Assembly: GCF_050003625.1 (NCBI RefSeq)
Contig: NC_134397.1
Coordinates: 147,745,526 to 147,809,525 of the forward strand
DNA: 64,000 nt
Origin: Haematobia irritans
Taxonomy: Eukaryota > Arthropoda > Insecta > Diptera > Muscidae
Reading direction: 5' to 3'
Positions 1 to 9,395 of the stretch are shown here, in pieces. The notes under the pieces were generated by a model. The model was given only the letters and a program-made list of their open reading frames with translations, was not told the DNA's origin and did no database searches. How positions within the stretch are numbered: position 1 is the first letter of the stretch; each line of letters begins with the position of its first letter. The position numbers and the translations under genes are program-made.

Positions 1-118
1 GATGACAGTCTGTAGTGTAAGTTTCTATGCAATCCATGGTGGAGGGTACATAAGATTCGGCCTGGGCGAATCTTATGTACCCTCCTTATGAACTACTGGT
101 CGTATATACTCGTTTTAT
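1..118 (+). mobile_element. HINE-A 3' terminus (partial)
   Basis: This is the 3' end of an INE-1-like element. It carries the usual final block: GATGACAGTCT, then GCAATCCATGGTGGAGGGT, then a hairpin of the AAGATTCGGCC type, then a TATACTCGTTTT terminus. The same block ends the elements at 6700-8034 and 14611-15883. The hairpin arms here are longer than usual and run into a second TGTACCCTCC. The 5' part lies outside the window. Confidence 0.75.
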
Positions 119-2005
119 TTAAAAAAAAAAATCTCAAATGGCAAAAAGCCACATATGACCACTAATCAACTGTAAAAGTTTTCAACGTTCTACCGGTAAA
201 TAGCTGAGAAATAGGAAAACTGAAAAAATACGGGGTTTTTGGTTGGTATTTTGGGAATGGTATATATCTTAGAACCGTTTTTTCTGCAAAGCTCAATAAA
301 TATCATAATGAAATCATCATTACTTGAAATGTTATAAAGGTTTCAACTGCAAAAATTGTATTTCTCAAGAAAAAAATGTGTTCATTGCTCGAAAAAATAT
401 CGACGTTAGTAAAGGTATTTGAAAGTCCTCTCAAGTTCACTAACTCTGGTGATATAGTGAAGCATGGAAAAGCTGCTTACCAGCCATCAGATTTTCAAGG
501 CAATCTGCATTGTTTGCCCATATCTCGATCTTACAATGTTACTTTAGTAATGAAGTAATGAATGAATAGAAGTACTTTTCTCCTGTCCTTGTGAAAGTAA
601 ATAATATTTACATTTAATATTCACTTTTACATATTTTCCCTCTAAAATTAATTGGTACACTGAGAAAATATTGTCGTGAAGTCAAAAAATGCTTGTCCTT
701 AAAAAACGAACGGGAATATCGTTTAGCATAGTATACGAATATTTCCAAGGTAAAGTTCTTTTCATTCTCCAGAAGTCGATGAAGTCGTTTTGCCTTTATA
801 GTTATGTGATTTGGCTTAAAATTGGATAAGTTTAAATGAAAAAAATGTAGGACTAAGTGCAATTTGGCTTTAATAATTGTAAAAAATTCTTTACAGTTAA
901 TGACATCAGCTTTACATTTGTTGACATTTTGTATCTTGACTACAAAGCTAAAAGACGTTCAAAACTAAAAAGTGATTCTCAACACTTTAGTTTAAATACG
1001 TTTTGTACTCGAAACATAGCAAAATTTCTACTTGAAGTCGAGTCTGAATTTGGAAATTTAAATTGTCGTTAATTCGAATAGCACATGAAGAAATAAGCAG
1101 AAATAACGAAGAAATTCAAATTTGGTATCATATATTCAAAAATTTTCTCTTAAATGTATCCTTAACACAATCCCACGCCTCTTTGGCTCAGAACCAATAC
1201 CAAAACCATAAAGGCCAATTTTGTTGAACCAGACAACCTTTTTTTCAGTGTAAATAAATTTTTTGTTGGGTTACAAGCACAAAAAAAAATATTGCCGTTT
1301 CGTACCCATAATGAACGAACAAAGAAAATTGCAATAAGTAGAAGGCAATGAAATTGATTTTTTGATGAAACGAAAAATTTCATAAATTTTTTCTACAACC
1401 ATAAAAAAAGTTCTTTCCTCTAGAACGAAAGTTTAGACAAACGAAATTCCATGTTTTTATATATTATTTTCTTTTCGAGCAAATAAATTCGTATTTATGA
1501 TATCTGATTCAACGATTGTCTCTAAATTTTTTTATTTGTCTTTAAAGAAACATTTGCATTGGCAACACAAATCTTCGTTTAATTGAAATTCCTTCCTCAG
1601 AAAAGAATTTTACTTTAAATTTACTATTTAAAATTTTTCTCAACGAAGCTACCTGATACTATGACCAAACACAATTTTTTTATTTTATTTTCTAATCTTA
1701 GCTGTGTTTTACGAATTCAATCAATTTTTTAACAAATAGCATTGTAAACAATTCCCCCAAAATTACTCGTATTCCCAAAAAAATCCTCCAAAAAAAAAAA
1801 ACACACTCAATACACAAAGAACTATCCTCCCGATTCAATTCTGCTTTTGCTTTGAAACTTTTTTCCAATTCTAATTTTCGATTCTCTCATTCATTTATGA
1901 CAAAAGTTAATTGCACTTGGCTTTAATTTATTCACATCGCCAATAAAAATTTAAATTTATTTTCAATTTTTCTTCCTTCCACCTTCTATCACCACATATA
2001 TACAG
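119..2005. other. AT-rich intron sequence, no gene seen
   Basis: No ORF here looks like a real protein. Short open frames at 376-558, 614-862, 857-1072 and 1162-1383 have no recognisable motifs and lie in AT-rich DNA. Around 1405-1440 the sequence resembles one end of the TIR elements at 17942 and 57383 (TTCTTTCCTC...TTTAGACAAAC). Around 1480-1530 it resembles 24900-24960 (TTATGATA...AACGATTGTCTC). Both are probably old transposon relics. I infer that this is the intron upstream of the exon at 2006. Confidence 0.5.
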
Positions 2006-2143
2006 GAGCCTATGCACCGGATTGTGATGTCCAAGGCTTCTATAAGCCCACCCAATGCCATAACTCGGTAGGCGTGTGCTGGTGTGTGGATAAACATGGA
2101 GTTGAATTTGCCAATACCCGTACTCGAGGCAAACCAAATTGTG
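2006..2143 (+). CDS. Cow: Exon encoding thyroglobulin type-1 domain, Cow/testican-like
   Basis: This is an internal coding exon of 138 nt. It is preceded by a pyrimidine-rich stretch ending ATATATACAG and followed by the strong donor GTAAGT. Read in phase 1 it gives 45 whole codons. They contain CDVQGFYKPTQC, then VCWCVD, then TRTRGKPNC, which are the last five of the six cysteines of a thyroglobulin type-1 domain with its QC and CWCV cores. The first cysteine would be in an exon upstream of the window. The exon ends one base into a codon, which matches the acceptor at 20169. In the family, testican/SPOCK proteins (Drosophila Carrier of Wingless) are secreted heparan-sulfate proteoglycans with a Kazal and a thyroglobulin domain. 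The Kazal part is not visible here, so the family call is inference. The alternative is another secreted thyroglobulin-domain protein such as SMOC, but the acidic next exon favours testican. Confidence 0.72.
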
Positions 2144-2394
2144 GTAAGTACTGCAGGAGATATTGAATTAAGGACATTTTTTATGGCAATCTGCAATCAC
2201 AATTCACCAAGTGATAAAATTCATTAGAGCCGTTATGGTCATAAAAGAGAGGCAGAACAAAATCGATACCGCTTTAATCAATGCAATTTTTTTTTTGTTT
2301 TTTTGAAGAACATTTAAATGAAAAGACGGACGGATATCCTGGAAGTTATTCAATGTGGCGTAAAAGACATAAAGTTGGTGTTAGGGCAGGGTTG

Positions 2395-2485
2395 CAAAAA
2401 TCAATGATGTTCACTACTGTGGTATAACGATGGACTGAATGATAAGCTAAATAAACCTAAAACAACGGACTGCCACCATACCATA
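2395..2485 (+). mobile_element. SINE 3' tail fragment
   Basis: The stretch GTTCACTACTGTGGTAT followed by ATGGACTGAAT and CGGACTGCCACC matches the last 80 bases of the full tRNA-derived SINEs at 8075 and 23869. The tRNA-like head is missing and there is an internal change around 2445-2465. It sits directly before a HINE-B 5' end. Confidence 0.6.
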
Positions 2486-2487
2486 GA

Positions 2488-3934
2488 AATTTGTATATCC
2501 TTCGCCACATTGTGGAACAGGGTATTATAAGTTAGTGCATATGTTTGTAATACCCAGAAGGAAACGAGATAGATACATGGTGTCTTTGGCAATAATGCTC
2601 AGGGTGGGTTCCTGAGTCGATATAACCATGTCCGTCTGTCTGTGAACACATTTTTGTGATCAAAGTCTAGGTCGCAATTTAAGTCCAATCGCCTTCAAAT
2701 TTGGCACATGTTTCTAATTTGGGTCAGAATAGAACCCTATTGATTTTGAAAGAAATCGGTTCAGATTTAGATATAGCTCCCATATATATCTTTCGCCCGA
2801 TATGCACTAATATGGACCCAGCAGCCAGAGTTTTATACCGATTTGCTTGAAATTTTGTACAAACATAACACTTAGTCGCATAGTCAAGTGTGAAAAATTT
2901 GATTGAAATCGGTCCAGATTTAGATATAGCTCCCATATATATCTTTCGCCCGATATGGACTAATATGGTCCTAAAAGCCAGAGTTTTGGCCCAATTTGGT
3001 TGAAATTTTGCACAGGGAGTAGATTTAGCATTGTAGCTATGCGTGCCAAATTTGGTTGAAATTGATTCAGATTTAGATATAGCTCCCATATATATCTTTC
3101 GCCCGGTATGCACTTATATAGACCCAGAAGCCAGAGTTTTATCCCGATTAGCTTGAAATGTTGTACAAACATAACACTTAGTCGTATAGTCAAGTGCGCA
3201 AAATTTGATTGAAATCGGTTCAGATTTAGATATAGCTCCCATATATATCTTTCGCCCGATATGGACTAATATGGTCCTAAAAGCCAGAGTTTTGGCCCAA
3301 TTTGGTTGAAATTTTGCACAGAGAGTAGATTTATCATTATATCTATGCGTGTCAAATTTAGTTGAAATCGATTCAGATTTTGATATAGCTCCCATATATA
3401 TCTTTCGCCCGGTATGCACTTATATGGACCCAGAAGCCAGAGTTTTATCCCGAGTAGCTCCTTGACAAGGAGTACAATTGGTAGTATATTCATGTGTGCC
3501 AAATTTGATTGAAATCGGTTCAGATTGAGATATAGCTTCCATATATATGTTTTTCTGATTTCGACAAAAATGGTCAAAATACCAATATTTTCCTTGTTAA
3601 ATCGCCACTGCTTAGTCGAAAAGTTGTAAAAATGACTCTAACTTTCCTAAGCTTATAATACATATATATCGAGCGATAAATCATAAATAAACTTTTGCGA
3701 AGTTTCCTTAAAATTGCTTCAGATTTAAATGTTTCCCATATTTTTTTTAACAAAATTGTGTTCCATCCAAGTGCATTAGCCAACTTAAATTTTGAGTCTT
3801 TAGATTTTGTAAAAGTCTATCAAATTCTGTCCAAATCGAGTGATATTTAAATGTATGTATTTGGGACAAACCTTTATATATGTTATAGCCCCCAACACAT
3901 TTGACGGATGTGATATGGTATCGAATATTGTTAC
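2488..3934 (+). mobile_element. HINE-B (INE-1-like), 3' end replaced
   Basis: The 5' end is diverged (ATATCCTTCGCCAC...GGGTATTATAAG) and is followed by GAGTCGAT and a short GTCY microsatellite (GTCCGTCTGTCTG) near 2627. Five 153-bp minisatellite units follow from about 2700. The motif CAGATTTAGATATAGCTCC starts at 2762, 2915, 3068 and 3221, and a variant at 3374, always 153 bp apart. Units alternate between two subtypes, giving a 306-bp dimer. The usual 3' segment (about 3580-3934) is present up to GATATGGTATCGAAT. The terminal GTGAAGGGTATAATATAG block and hairpin are missing, and a 29-bp minisatellite array stands there instead. Confidence 0.8.
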
Positions 3935-4497
3935 AATTTTATTTCTATAGAAAATTTTGTCAAAATTTTATTTCTATAGAAAATTTTGTCAAAATTTTAT
4001 TTCTATAGAAAATTTTGTCAAAATTTTATTTCTATAGACAAATTTGTCAAAATTTTATGTCTATAGAAAATTTTGTCAAAATTTTATTTCTGTAGAAAAT
4101 TTTGTCAAAATTTTATTTCCATAGAAAATTTTGTCAAAATTTTATTTCTATAAAAAATTTTGTCAAACTTTTCTTCTATACATTATTTTGTATAGAAAAT
4201 TTTGTCAAAATTTTATTTCTATAGAAAAATTTGTTTCTATAGAAAATTTCTTCAAAATTTTATTTCTATAGAAAATTCCATCAAAATTTTATTTCTATAG
4301 AAAATTTTGCCAAAATTTTATTTCTATAGAAAATTTTGTCAAAATTTTATTTGTATAGAACATTTTGTCAACATTTTAATTCTATTAAAAATTTTGTCAA
4401 AATTTAATTTCTACAGAAAATATTGTCAACATTTTCTATAGGAATAAAATTTTGACAAAATTTTTTAAAGAAATAAAATTTTGACAAAATAATATTT
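3935..4497 (+). repeat. 29-bp minisatellite array (TTTCTATAGAAA type)
   Basis: About 17-18 imperfect tandem copies of a 29-bp unit. Each holds the palindrome TTTCTATAGAAA followed by ATTTTGTCAAAA. Copies near the 3' edge degenerate, and the orientation flips near 4440. The right edge runs into GGCAACCGTGGTTATG, a block also found beside the array at 61080-61330. Confidence 0.85.
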
Positions 4498-5283
4498 TTT
4501 GTGTGTAGTTTTTGAATAAAGTGTTCTTCAAATTTCGAAAAATATTATTAGCTCGATTGGCAACCGTGGTTATGTTACGAAATCTTGATCTTTGGCAACT
4601 CGAAAATTTTAAATTAATACCGATATTCTACCCCAGAGCCTAGTTAGATTCCTTACCTGTTTTTTAGTAAAGACGTGCGATAATTTTGAAACTTATTAAA
4701 CTAAGCCATCGAAGGGAAAGTTTCAACCACATAATGTCTTTAAAATAATTCAAGAGTATTAATGTGAAATGGTTAGTAGGGAAGTTTTTTTCAGATAACA
4801 TGCACTAAAGATAAATTAAATTTAGCCTCAGTGTAACAGAGCACTTTCTTAAGTAGTTTTGAGCACTCAAATTTAAATTACATATTCTTTAAAATTAAAT
4901 AATTTTTTAAATTTTCGTAGACAATAATTTCAGCCTCAACTGTGAAAACTGTCTTTATTTTGATATGGCTACTTTTACAGTCGAATGATCAGACATCCTT
5001 TCGAGATGTACAACAAATTAAATGGACATTAAATACATATGTTGCTTGGCAGCAAAACATGAACTTACTCACTTAATCCATAAGAAATGATTTAACGTTA
5101 AATGTTCCAATATCAATATGGGTTATGTATTAAATTTTCCTATACCACAAAGCAACATTTTTGGACTTTTAGCAATAAGTAAATATTCCTGGAAGAATAT
5201 TAACTTGAAGAGTATCAATTTCACAATCAAAATATATTACCAAGTAACAAAGAGCGGGGCACATTTTTAAAAAAAGTCTCCCA
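4498..5283. other. Intron sequence, nothing recognised
   Basis: AT-rich unique-looking DNA. The block near 4545-4575 (GCTCGATTGGCAACC) is probably the outer part of the minisatellite-bearing repeat before it. No ORF of note. Confidence 0.4.
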
Positions 5284-5285
5284 TA

Positions 5286-5842
5286 CACAGAAAAAAATAT
5301 CACCAATATATTTCCAATTAAAAAGTTGATTGAATTTTAAAATTTTTTCAACTAATAAATTAGTTGATACAATTAACTTTTTAATAAAGTTAGACACAAA
5401 ATTAAAAAAATTTTAATTAAAAATTTAATTGATACAGTTGATTACAATTTTAATCAAACTCGGAGGACTAAGTCAGTTAATAACATTTGATGGAATTTTT
5501 TTTTTTAATTTTTAATTAAAAATTTATTTCAAACTATCAATTTTTAATCAAACTAAAAACTCTAAATCAGTTTTGAAAGTAATTGAAAATAATTGTGTTC
5601 TTAAATTAAAAATTAATTGAGTTTTGCAATCAACATCAATTAAATTTTTAATTTAATCAGTTAAAAAATAATTGAAATTCAATTAAATCAAATGAATTCA
5701 ATTAATTTTTTTAAAAAGTATTTTTTAAGACCAAAAAACTGTGATTGATGCTATCATTTTTGTGATAGAAGACATTTCAATTAAAAAATAAATTGGATCA
5801 ATTAATTTCGTGATTAAATCAGAAAAAAAATGTTTTTGTGTG
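5286..5842. mobile_element. TA-flanked MITE rich in CAATTAA motifs
   Basis: A 557-bp AT-rich element flanked by TA (5284-5285 and 5843-5844). The ends are CACAGAAAAAAATATCACC on the left and, on the other strand, CACACAAAAACATTTT on the right. The interior is built of many direct and inverted copies of AATTAAAAATTAATTGA-like motifs. The same left end is seen on the other strand near 46450-46467, where a related copy has been split by copia. TA duplication and short TIRs suggest a Tc1/mariner-type non-autonomous element. Confidence 0.65.
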
Positions 5843-6000
5843 TATTCAATCACACCTCGTTGACAATAACGTTTCTGGGCTATGCGAAATGTGAAGTCCA
5901 CGGATCAAGGGTACCTAAGAAGAGACATAGAAACTAAATGGTGATTTTTTTAGCTATTATCATTTTGGCAACTGTGTTGTAAACAGCTAACGCACATGGT

Positions 6001-6411
6001 CAAATATTTTCATTTGGGTCTAGAATTTTAGGTCGGATGGTATTGCAAATGAGCCATATCGGTTCACTTTTACTTATAGCCTCCATATAAACGAACCCCC
6101 AAATTTGGTTTGCCGATCCTCTAAGAGAAGCAAATTTCATCCGATCCGACTGAAATTTGGTACATGGTGTTAGTATATGGTCTCTAACAACGATGCAAAA
6201 ATTGGTCTTAATTATATATATAACCCCCATTTAAACCCGATCCCCAGATTTGACCTCCGGAGCTCTTCGAGAAGCAAATTCATCCGATCCTGTTGAAATT
6301 TTGTACGTGGTGAAATTTGGTACATTGCCCTAGTGTATGGCCGCTGACAACCAATGCAAAAATGGTACATATCGGTCTATAGTTATATATAGCCGATCCC
6401 CAAAAATAATC
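6001..6411 (+). mobile_element. HINE-A minisatellite fragment
   Basis: It begins at the conserved GGTCGGATGGTATTGCAAA block and holds about two and a half HINE-A minisatellite units (ATATATAGCC, TTTGGTACATGGTGTTAG, CATCCGATCC). Both termini are missing, and it is broken on the right by a 29-bp minisatellite array. Confidence 0.75.
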
Positions 6412-6645
6412 TACCAAAATTTTATTTCTATAGAAAATTTTGTCAAAATTTTATTACTAAACAAAATTTTGTCAAGATGTTATTTCTATAGAAAATTTTG
6501 CCAATTTTTTATTTCCATAGAAAATTTTGTCAAAATTTTATTGCTATAGAAAATTTCATTGCTATTGAAAATTTTGTCAAAATTTTATTTCTAAAGAAAA
6601 TTTTGTCAACATTTTATTTCTGTAGAAAATTTTGTCAAACTCGAT
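6412..6645 (+). repeat. 29-bp minisatellite array
   Basis: About 7-8 copies of the unit containing TTTCTATAGAAAATTTTGTC. The left edge AAAATAATCTACCAAAATT is the reverse complement of the edge seen near 61290-61310 (TTTTGGTAGATTATTTT). The array therefore has a defined boundary, rather than being free simple sequence. Confidence 0.8.
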
Positions 6646-6699
6646 TATTTGCGTATTTAATCAGCTGATGGCCTTAGTAGCCAATGCTACTTTTCTTTT

Positions 6700-8034
6700 T
6701 TATACACTCCACCATAGGATGGGGGTATATTAACTTTGTCATTCCGTTTGTAACACATCGAAATATTACTGTAAGACCCCATAAAGTATATATATTATGG
6801 GTCGTGGTGAAATTCTGAGTCGATCTGAGCATGTCCGTCCGTCCGTCCGTCTGTTGAAATCACGCTAACTTCCGAACGAAACAAGCTATCGACTTGAAAC
6901 TTGGCACAAGTAGTTGTTATTGATGTAGGTCGGATGGTATTGCAACTGGGCCATATCGGTCCATTTTTACGTATAGCCCCCATATAAACGGACCCCCAAA
7001 TTTGGCTTGCGAGACCTCTAAGAGAAGCAAATTTAATCCGATCCGGCTGAAATTTGGTACATGGTGTTAGTATATGGTCTCTAATAACCATGCAAAAATT
7101 GGTCCACATCGGTCCATAATTATATATAGCCCCCATATAAAGCGATCCCCCGATTTGGCTTGCGAGGCCTCTAAGAGAAGCAAATTTCATCCGATCCAGC
7201 TGAAATTTGGTACATGGTGTTAGTATATGGTCTCTAATAACCATGCAAAAATTGGTCCACATCGGTCCATAATTATATATAGCCCCCATATAAAGCGATC
7301 CCCCGATTTGGCTTGCGAGGCCTCTAAGAGAAGCAAATTTCATCCGATCCAGCTGAAATTTGGTACATGGTGTTAGTATATGGTCTCTAACAACCATGCA
7401 AAAATTGGTCCATATCGGTCCATAATTATATATAGCCCCCATATAAACCGATCCCCCGATTTGGATTGCGAGGCCTCTAAGAGAAGCAAATTTCATCCGA
7501 TCCGGCTGAAATTTGGTACATGGTGTTAGTATATGGTCTCTAACAACCATGCAAAAATTGGACCACATCGGTCCATTATTATATATAGCCCCCATATAAA
7601 CCGATCCCCCGATTTGGCTTGCGAGGCCTCTAAGAGAAGCAAATTTCATCCGATCCAGCTGAAATTTGGTACATGGTGTTAGTATATGGTCTCTAAAAAC
7701 CATGCAAAAATTGGTCCACATCGGTCCATAGCCCCCATATCAATAATTGTATATAGCCCCCATATAAGCGACCCCCATATTTCAATTCTGGCTCCCTACG
7801 TACCGTGCAAAAGTCCATATCGATTCGTAATTATTTGTAGACTTACCTACACATACTTTTTTGTCTAATGTATACCACGTATGGTCTAACTCACAATTTA
7901 GAAAAAGATTTAAGATACCACAACCCAAGTAATTCGATTGTGGATGACAGTCTTTCGTAGGAGTTTGTACGCAATCCATGGTGGAGGGTACATAAGATTC
8001 GGCCTGGCCGAACTTATGGCAGTTTATACTTGTT
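6700..8034 (+). mobile_element. HINE-A, essentially complete
   Basis: The 5' end is TTATACACTCCACCATAGGATGG, followed by AAGTATATATATTATGGG, GAGTCGATCTGAGCATG and the GTCY run GTCCGTCCGTCCGTCTG near 6836. Then come 153-bp minisatellite units, with GGTCCACATC at 7101, 7254, 7407 and 7560. The 3' block is ATTCGATTGTGGATGAC, CAATCCATGGTGGAGGGT, hairpin GATTCGGCCTGGCCGAAC and TATACTTGTT. The two CCACCAT/ATGGTGG blocks form subterminal inverted repeats. Because 153 is 51 codons, an open frame of 308 codons (6795-7721, - strand) runs through the array. I do not call it a gene. Confidence 0.85.
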
Positions 8035-8062
8035 TTATCATACATTTACTGTAGTGGTCTAC

Positions 8063-8425
8063 TAACTCTGTAGGCAGGAGCCACTGCGCTGCAATTGTTA
8101 GCATGCCCGCCTTGCACAGGGTCGTGGGTTCAAACCCAGTTTCGACCAAACACCAAAAAAGGTTTTCAGCGGTGGATTATCCCTCCTCACTGGTGCTGGT
8201 GACATTTCGGAGTGTTTCAAAGCTTCTCCAATTGGTTTCACTGCAATGTGGAACGACGTTCAGACTCGGCTTTAAAATGGAAGTCCATTGTCATTGAGCT
8301 TAACATAGAATCGAGCAGCACTCAGTGATAAGAGATAAGTTCACCACTGTGGTATAAGATTGGTCTGAATAGTCTAAAAAGTCTGATGTATCGGTCCGCC
8401 ACTATACCTAACATAACTCTGTAGG
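8063..8425 (+). mobile_element. tRNA-derived SINE with 12-bp target duplication
   Basis: The SINE body is 8075-8413. It is flanked by perfect duplications of TAACTCTGTAGG (8063-8074 and 8414-8425). The head carries a degenerate A-box region (GCTGCAATTGTTAGCATG) and a degraded B box (GGTTCAAACCC). The body contains CACCAAAAAAGGTTTTC, GGTGACATTTC, TGGTTTCACTGCAATGTGG, CACTCAGTGATAAGAGA and the LINE-like tail TGAATAGTCTAA...CCTAACA. It is more diverged than the copies at 23869 and 52468. Confidence 0.85.
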
Positions 8426-8429
8426 TTTA

Positions 8430-8650
8430 AAGCAAGTATAGCCCCTAATACACGACGTTTCTGTTCAGATTGTGATAAAATTTCAATAAACATGTACTCC
8501 TAAATTTTCATAAATAAATAAATGCGGTCTATCTTCCAAACCTATACCAATTGTACCCCCCAAATGCTTATGTTTACTAATTCACAGTGTGTGGTTTAGA
8601 GTATGATATAGTCGGCCCCGCCCGACTTTCTATTTTACTCACTTGTTTCA
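8430..8650 (+). mobile_element. HINE-B 3' terminus fragment
   Basis: It ends with GTGTGGTTTAGAGTATGATATAG, the hairpin AGTCGGCCCCGCCCGACT and the terminus ACTCACTTGTTT. This is the 3' block of HINE-B, also seen on the - strand at 22225-22423. The minisatellite and 5' end are absent. Confidence 0.75.
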
Positions 8651-8654
8651 CTAT

Positions 8655-8850
8655 ACGTTAAAAAAAAAAGTAGGACAAAGAGGACGTACCCGTTCCCGAA
8701 CAAATTTCGTAAAATAATAAATAATAATAGTGGATATTTATCTAGAGGCCATCCCAAGCTTCCCTGGAAAGTTCACGCAAATCGGAGGACTTAAGTTCAA
8801 TTTCTAAAAAGTCGGGCAATGGGAATATCCCCGTCTCGAAGTATCCTATA
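8655..8850 (+). repeat. Family D repeat fragment
   Basis: The motifs AAAAAAAAAAGTAGGACAAAG, TCTAGAGGCCATCCCAAGC and AAAAAGTCGGGCAATGGG match the minisatellite-like interior of the larger element at 58300-59748 (GTCGGGCAAAGG, TCTAGATGCCAACCCCAAC). The function is unknown. Confidence 0.55.
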
Positions 8851-9079
8851 TTCAAACATGAGTGATCAAGTGATTCTTACCCGGAACTTACAAACAAACG
8901 AAAAAATAAACTCGTATTTTATGTACATAGATAAAGCCAGAAATCAATATTTCGATGTGTTACAAACAGATTGGAAAATTTATTATACCCTCTATGGTGT
9001 TCGGTATACTATATATTTTTATCCTTCAATTTTCAAAAATATCATCAGAAACTATTTCTCTTCGAGCAAAATTAGGTTT

Positions 9080-9395
9080 TATGGAACTACTGCTATTGTC
9101 AGGAAAAACAGCGTCGTCAAAAAAGTAGTGAAAATATTCTTTTTGGATCCAGAAGGGGTGCAAAATTGGCGCAGAAGCAATGAATTTAAAATGGACTTGT
9201 CATAGGACATAGGATGTCCACTATTTAAACAGCCGTGCACTAATTCTTAAGGTGTGATTCGAATACAGTGTTTTGGATGTGAATTAAAAAATTTTTGATA
9301 TAATTTTTATAACTTTTTTGCAATTTTACTTTGGGAGAATATTTTTGGAAGAGCTTTTAAAATTTTGTCTTTAGAACAACACCCAAATTGGTTTG
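9080..9395 (+). repeat. Family G dispersed repeat
   Basis: The stretch from GGATCCAGAAGGGGTGC through TTGTCATAGGACATAGG, ACAGCCGTGCACTAA and CAGTGTTTTGGATGTGAATT matches, in reverse orientation, 38040-38230 (TCCGTCCTATGACAAG, CCAAAACACTGAATTC). An open frame of 128 codons at 8819-9205 overlaps it but has no protein motif. I do not recognise the family. Confidence 0.55.

Noticed and set aside
376..1383. Small ORFs (376-558, 614-862, 857-1072, 1162-1383)
   Set aside because: Length and composition expected by chance in AT-rich intron DNA; no splice, codon or motif support.
3935..4497. CRISPR-like appearance of regularly spaced palindromic repeats
   Set aside because: The units are contiguous with no unique spacers, and the genome is eukaryotic with introns and retrotransposons. 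It is a minisatellite.
6795..7721. 308-codon open frame in HINE-A, and similar frames at 2724-3419, 14891-15472, 47541-48497, 61490-62272 and 63442-63981
   Set aside because: They lie in tandem repeats whose unit is a multiple of three, both strands can be open, and starts and stops are arbitrary. I report the frame conservation as a finding but not as genes.
8819..9205. 128-codon ORF as a protein gene
   Set aside because: No recognisable motif, AT-driven composition, and its second half overlaps the dispersed repeat family G.
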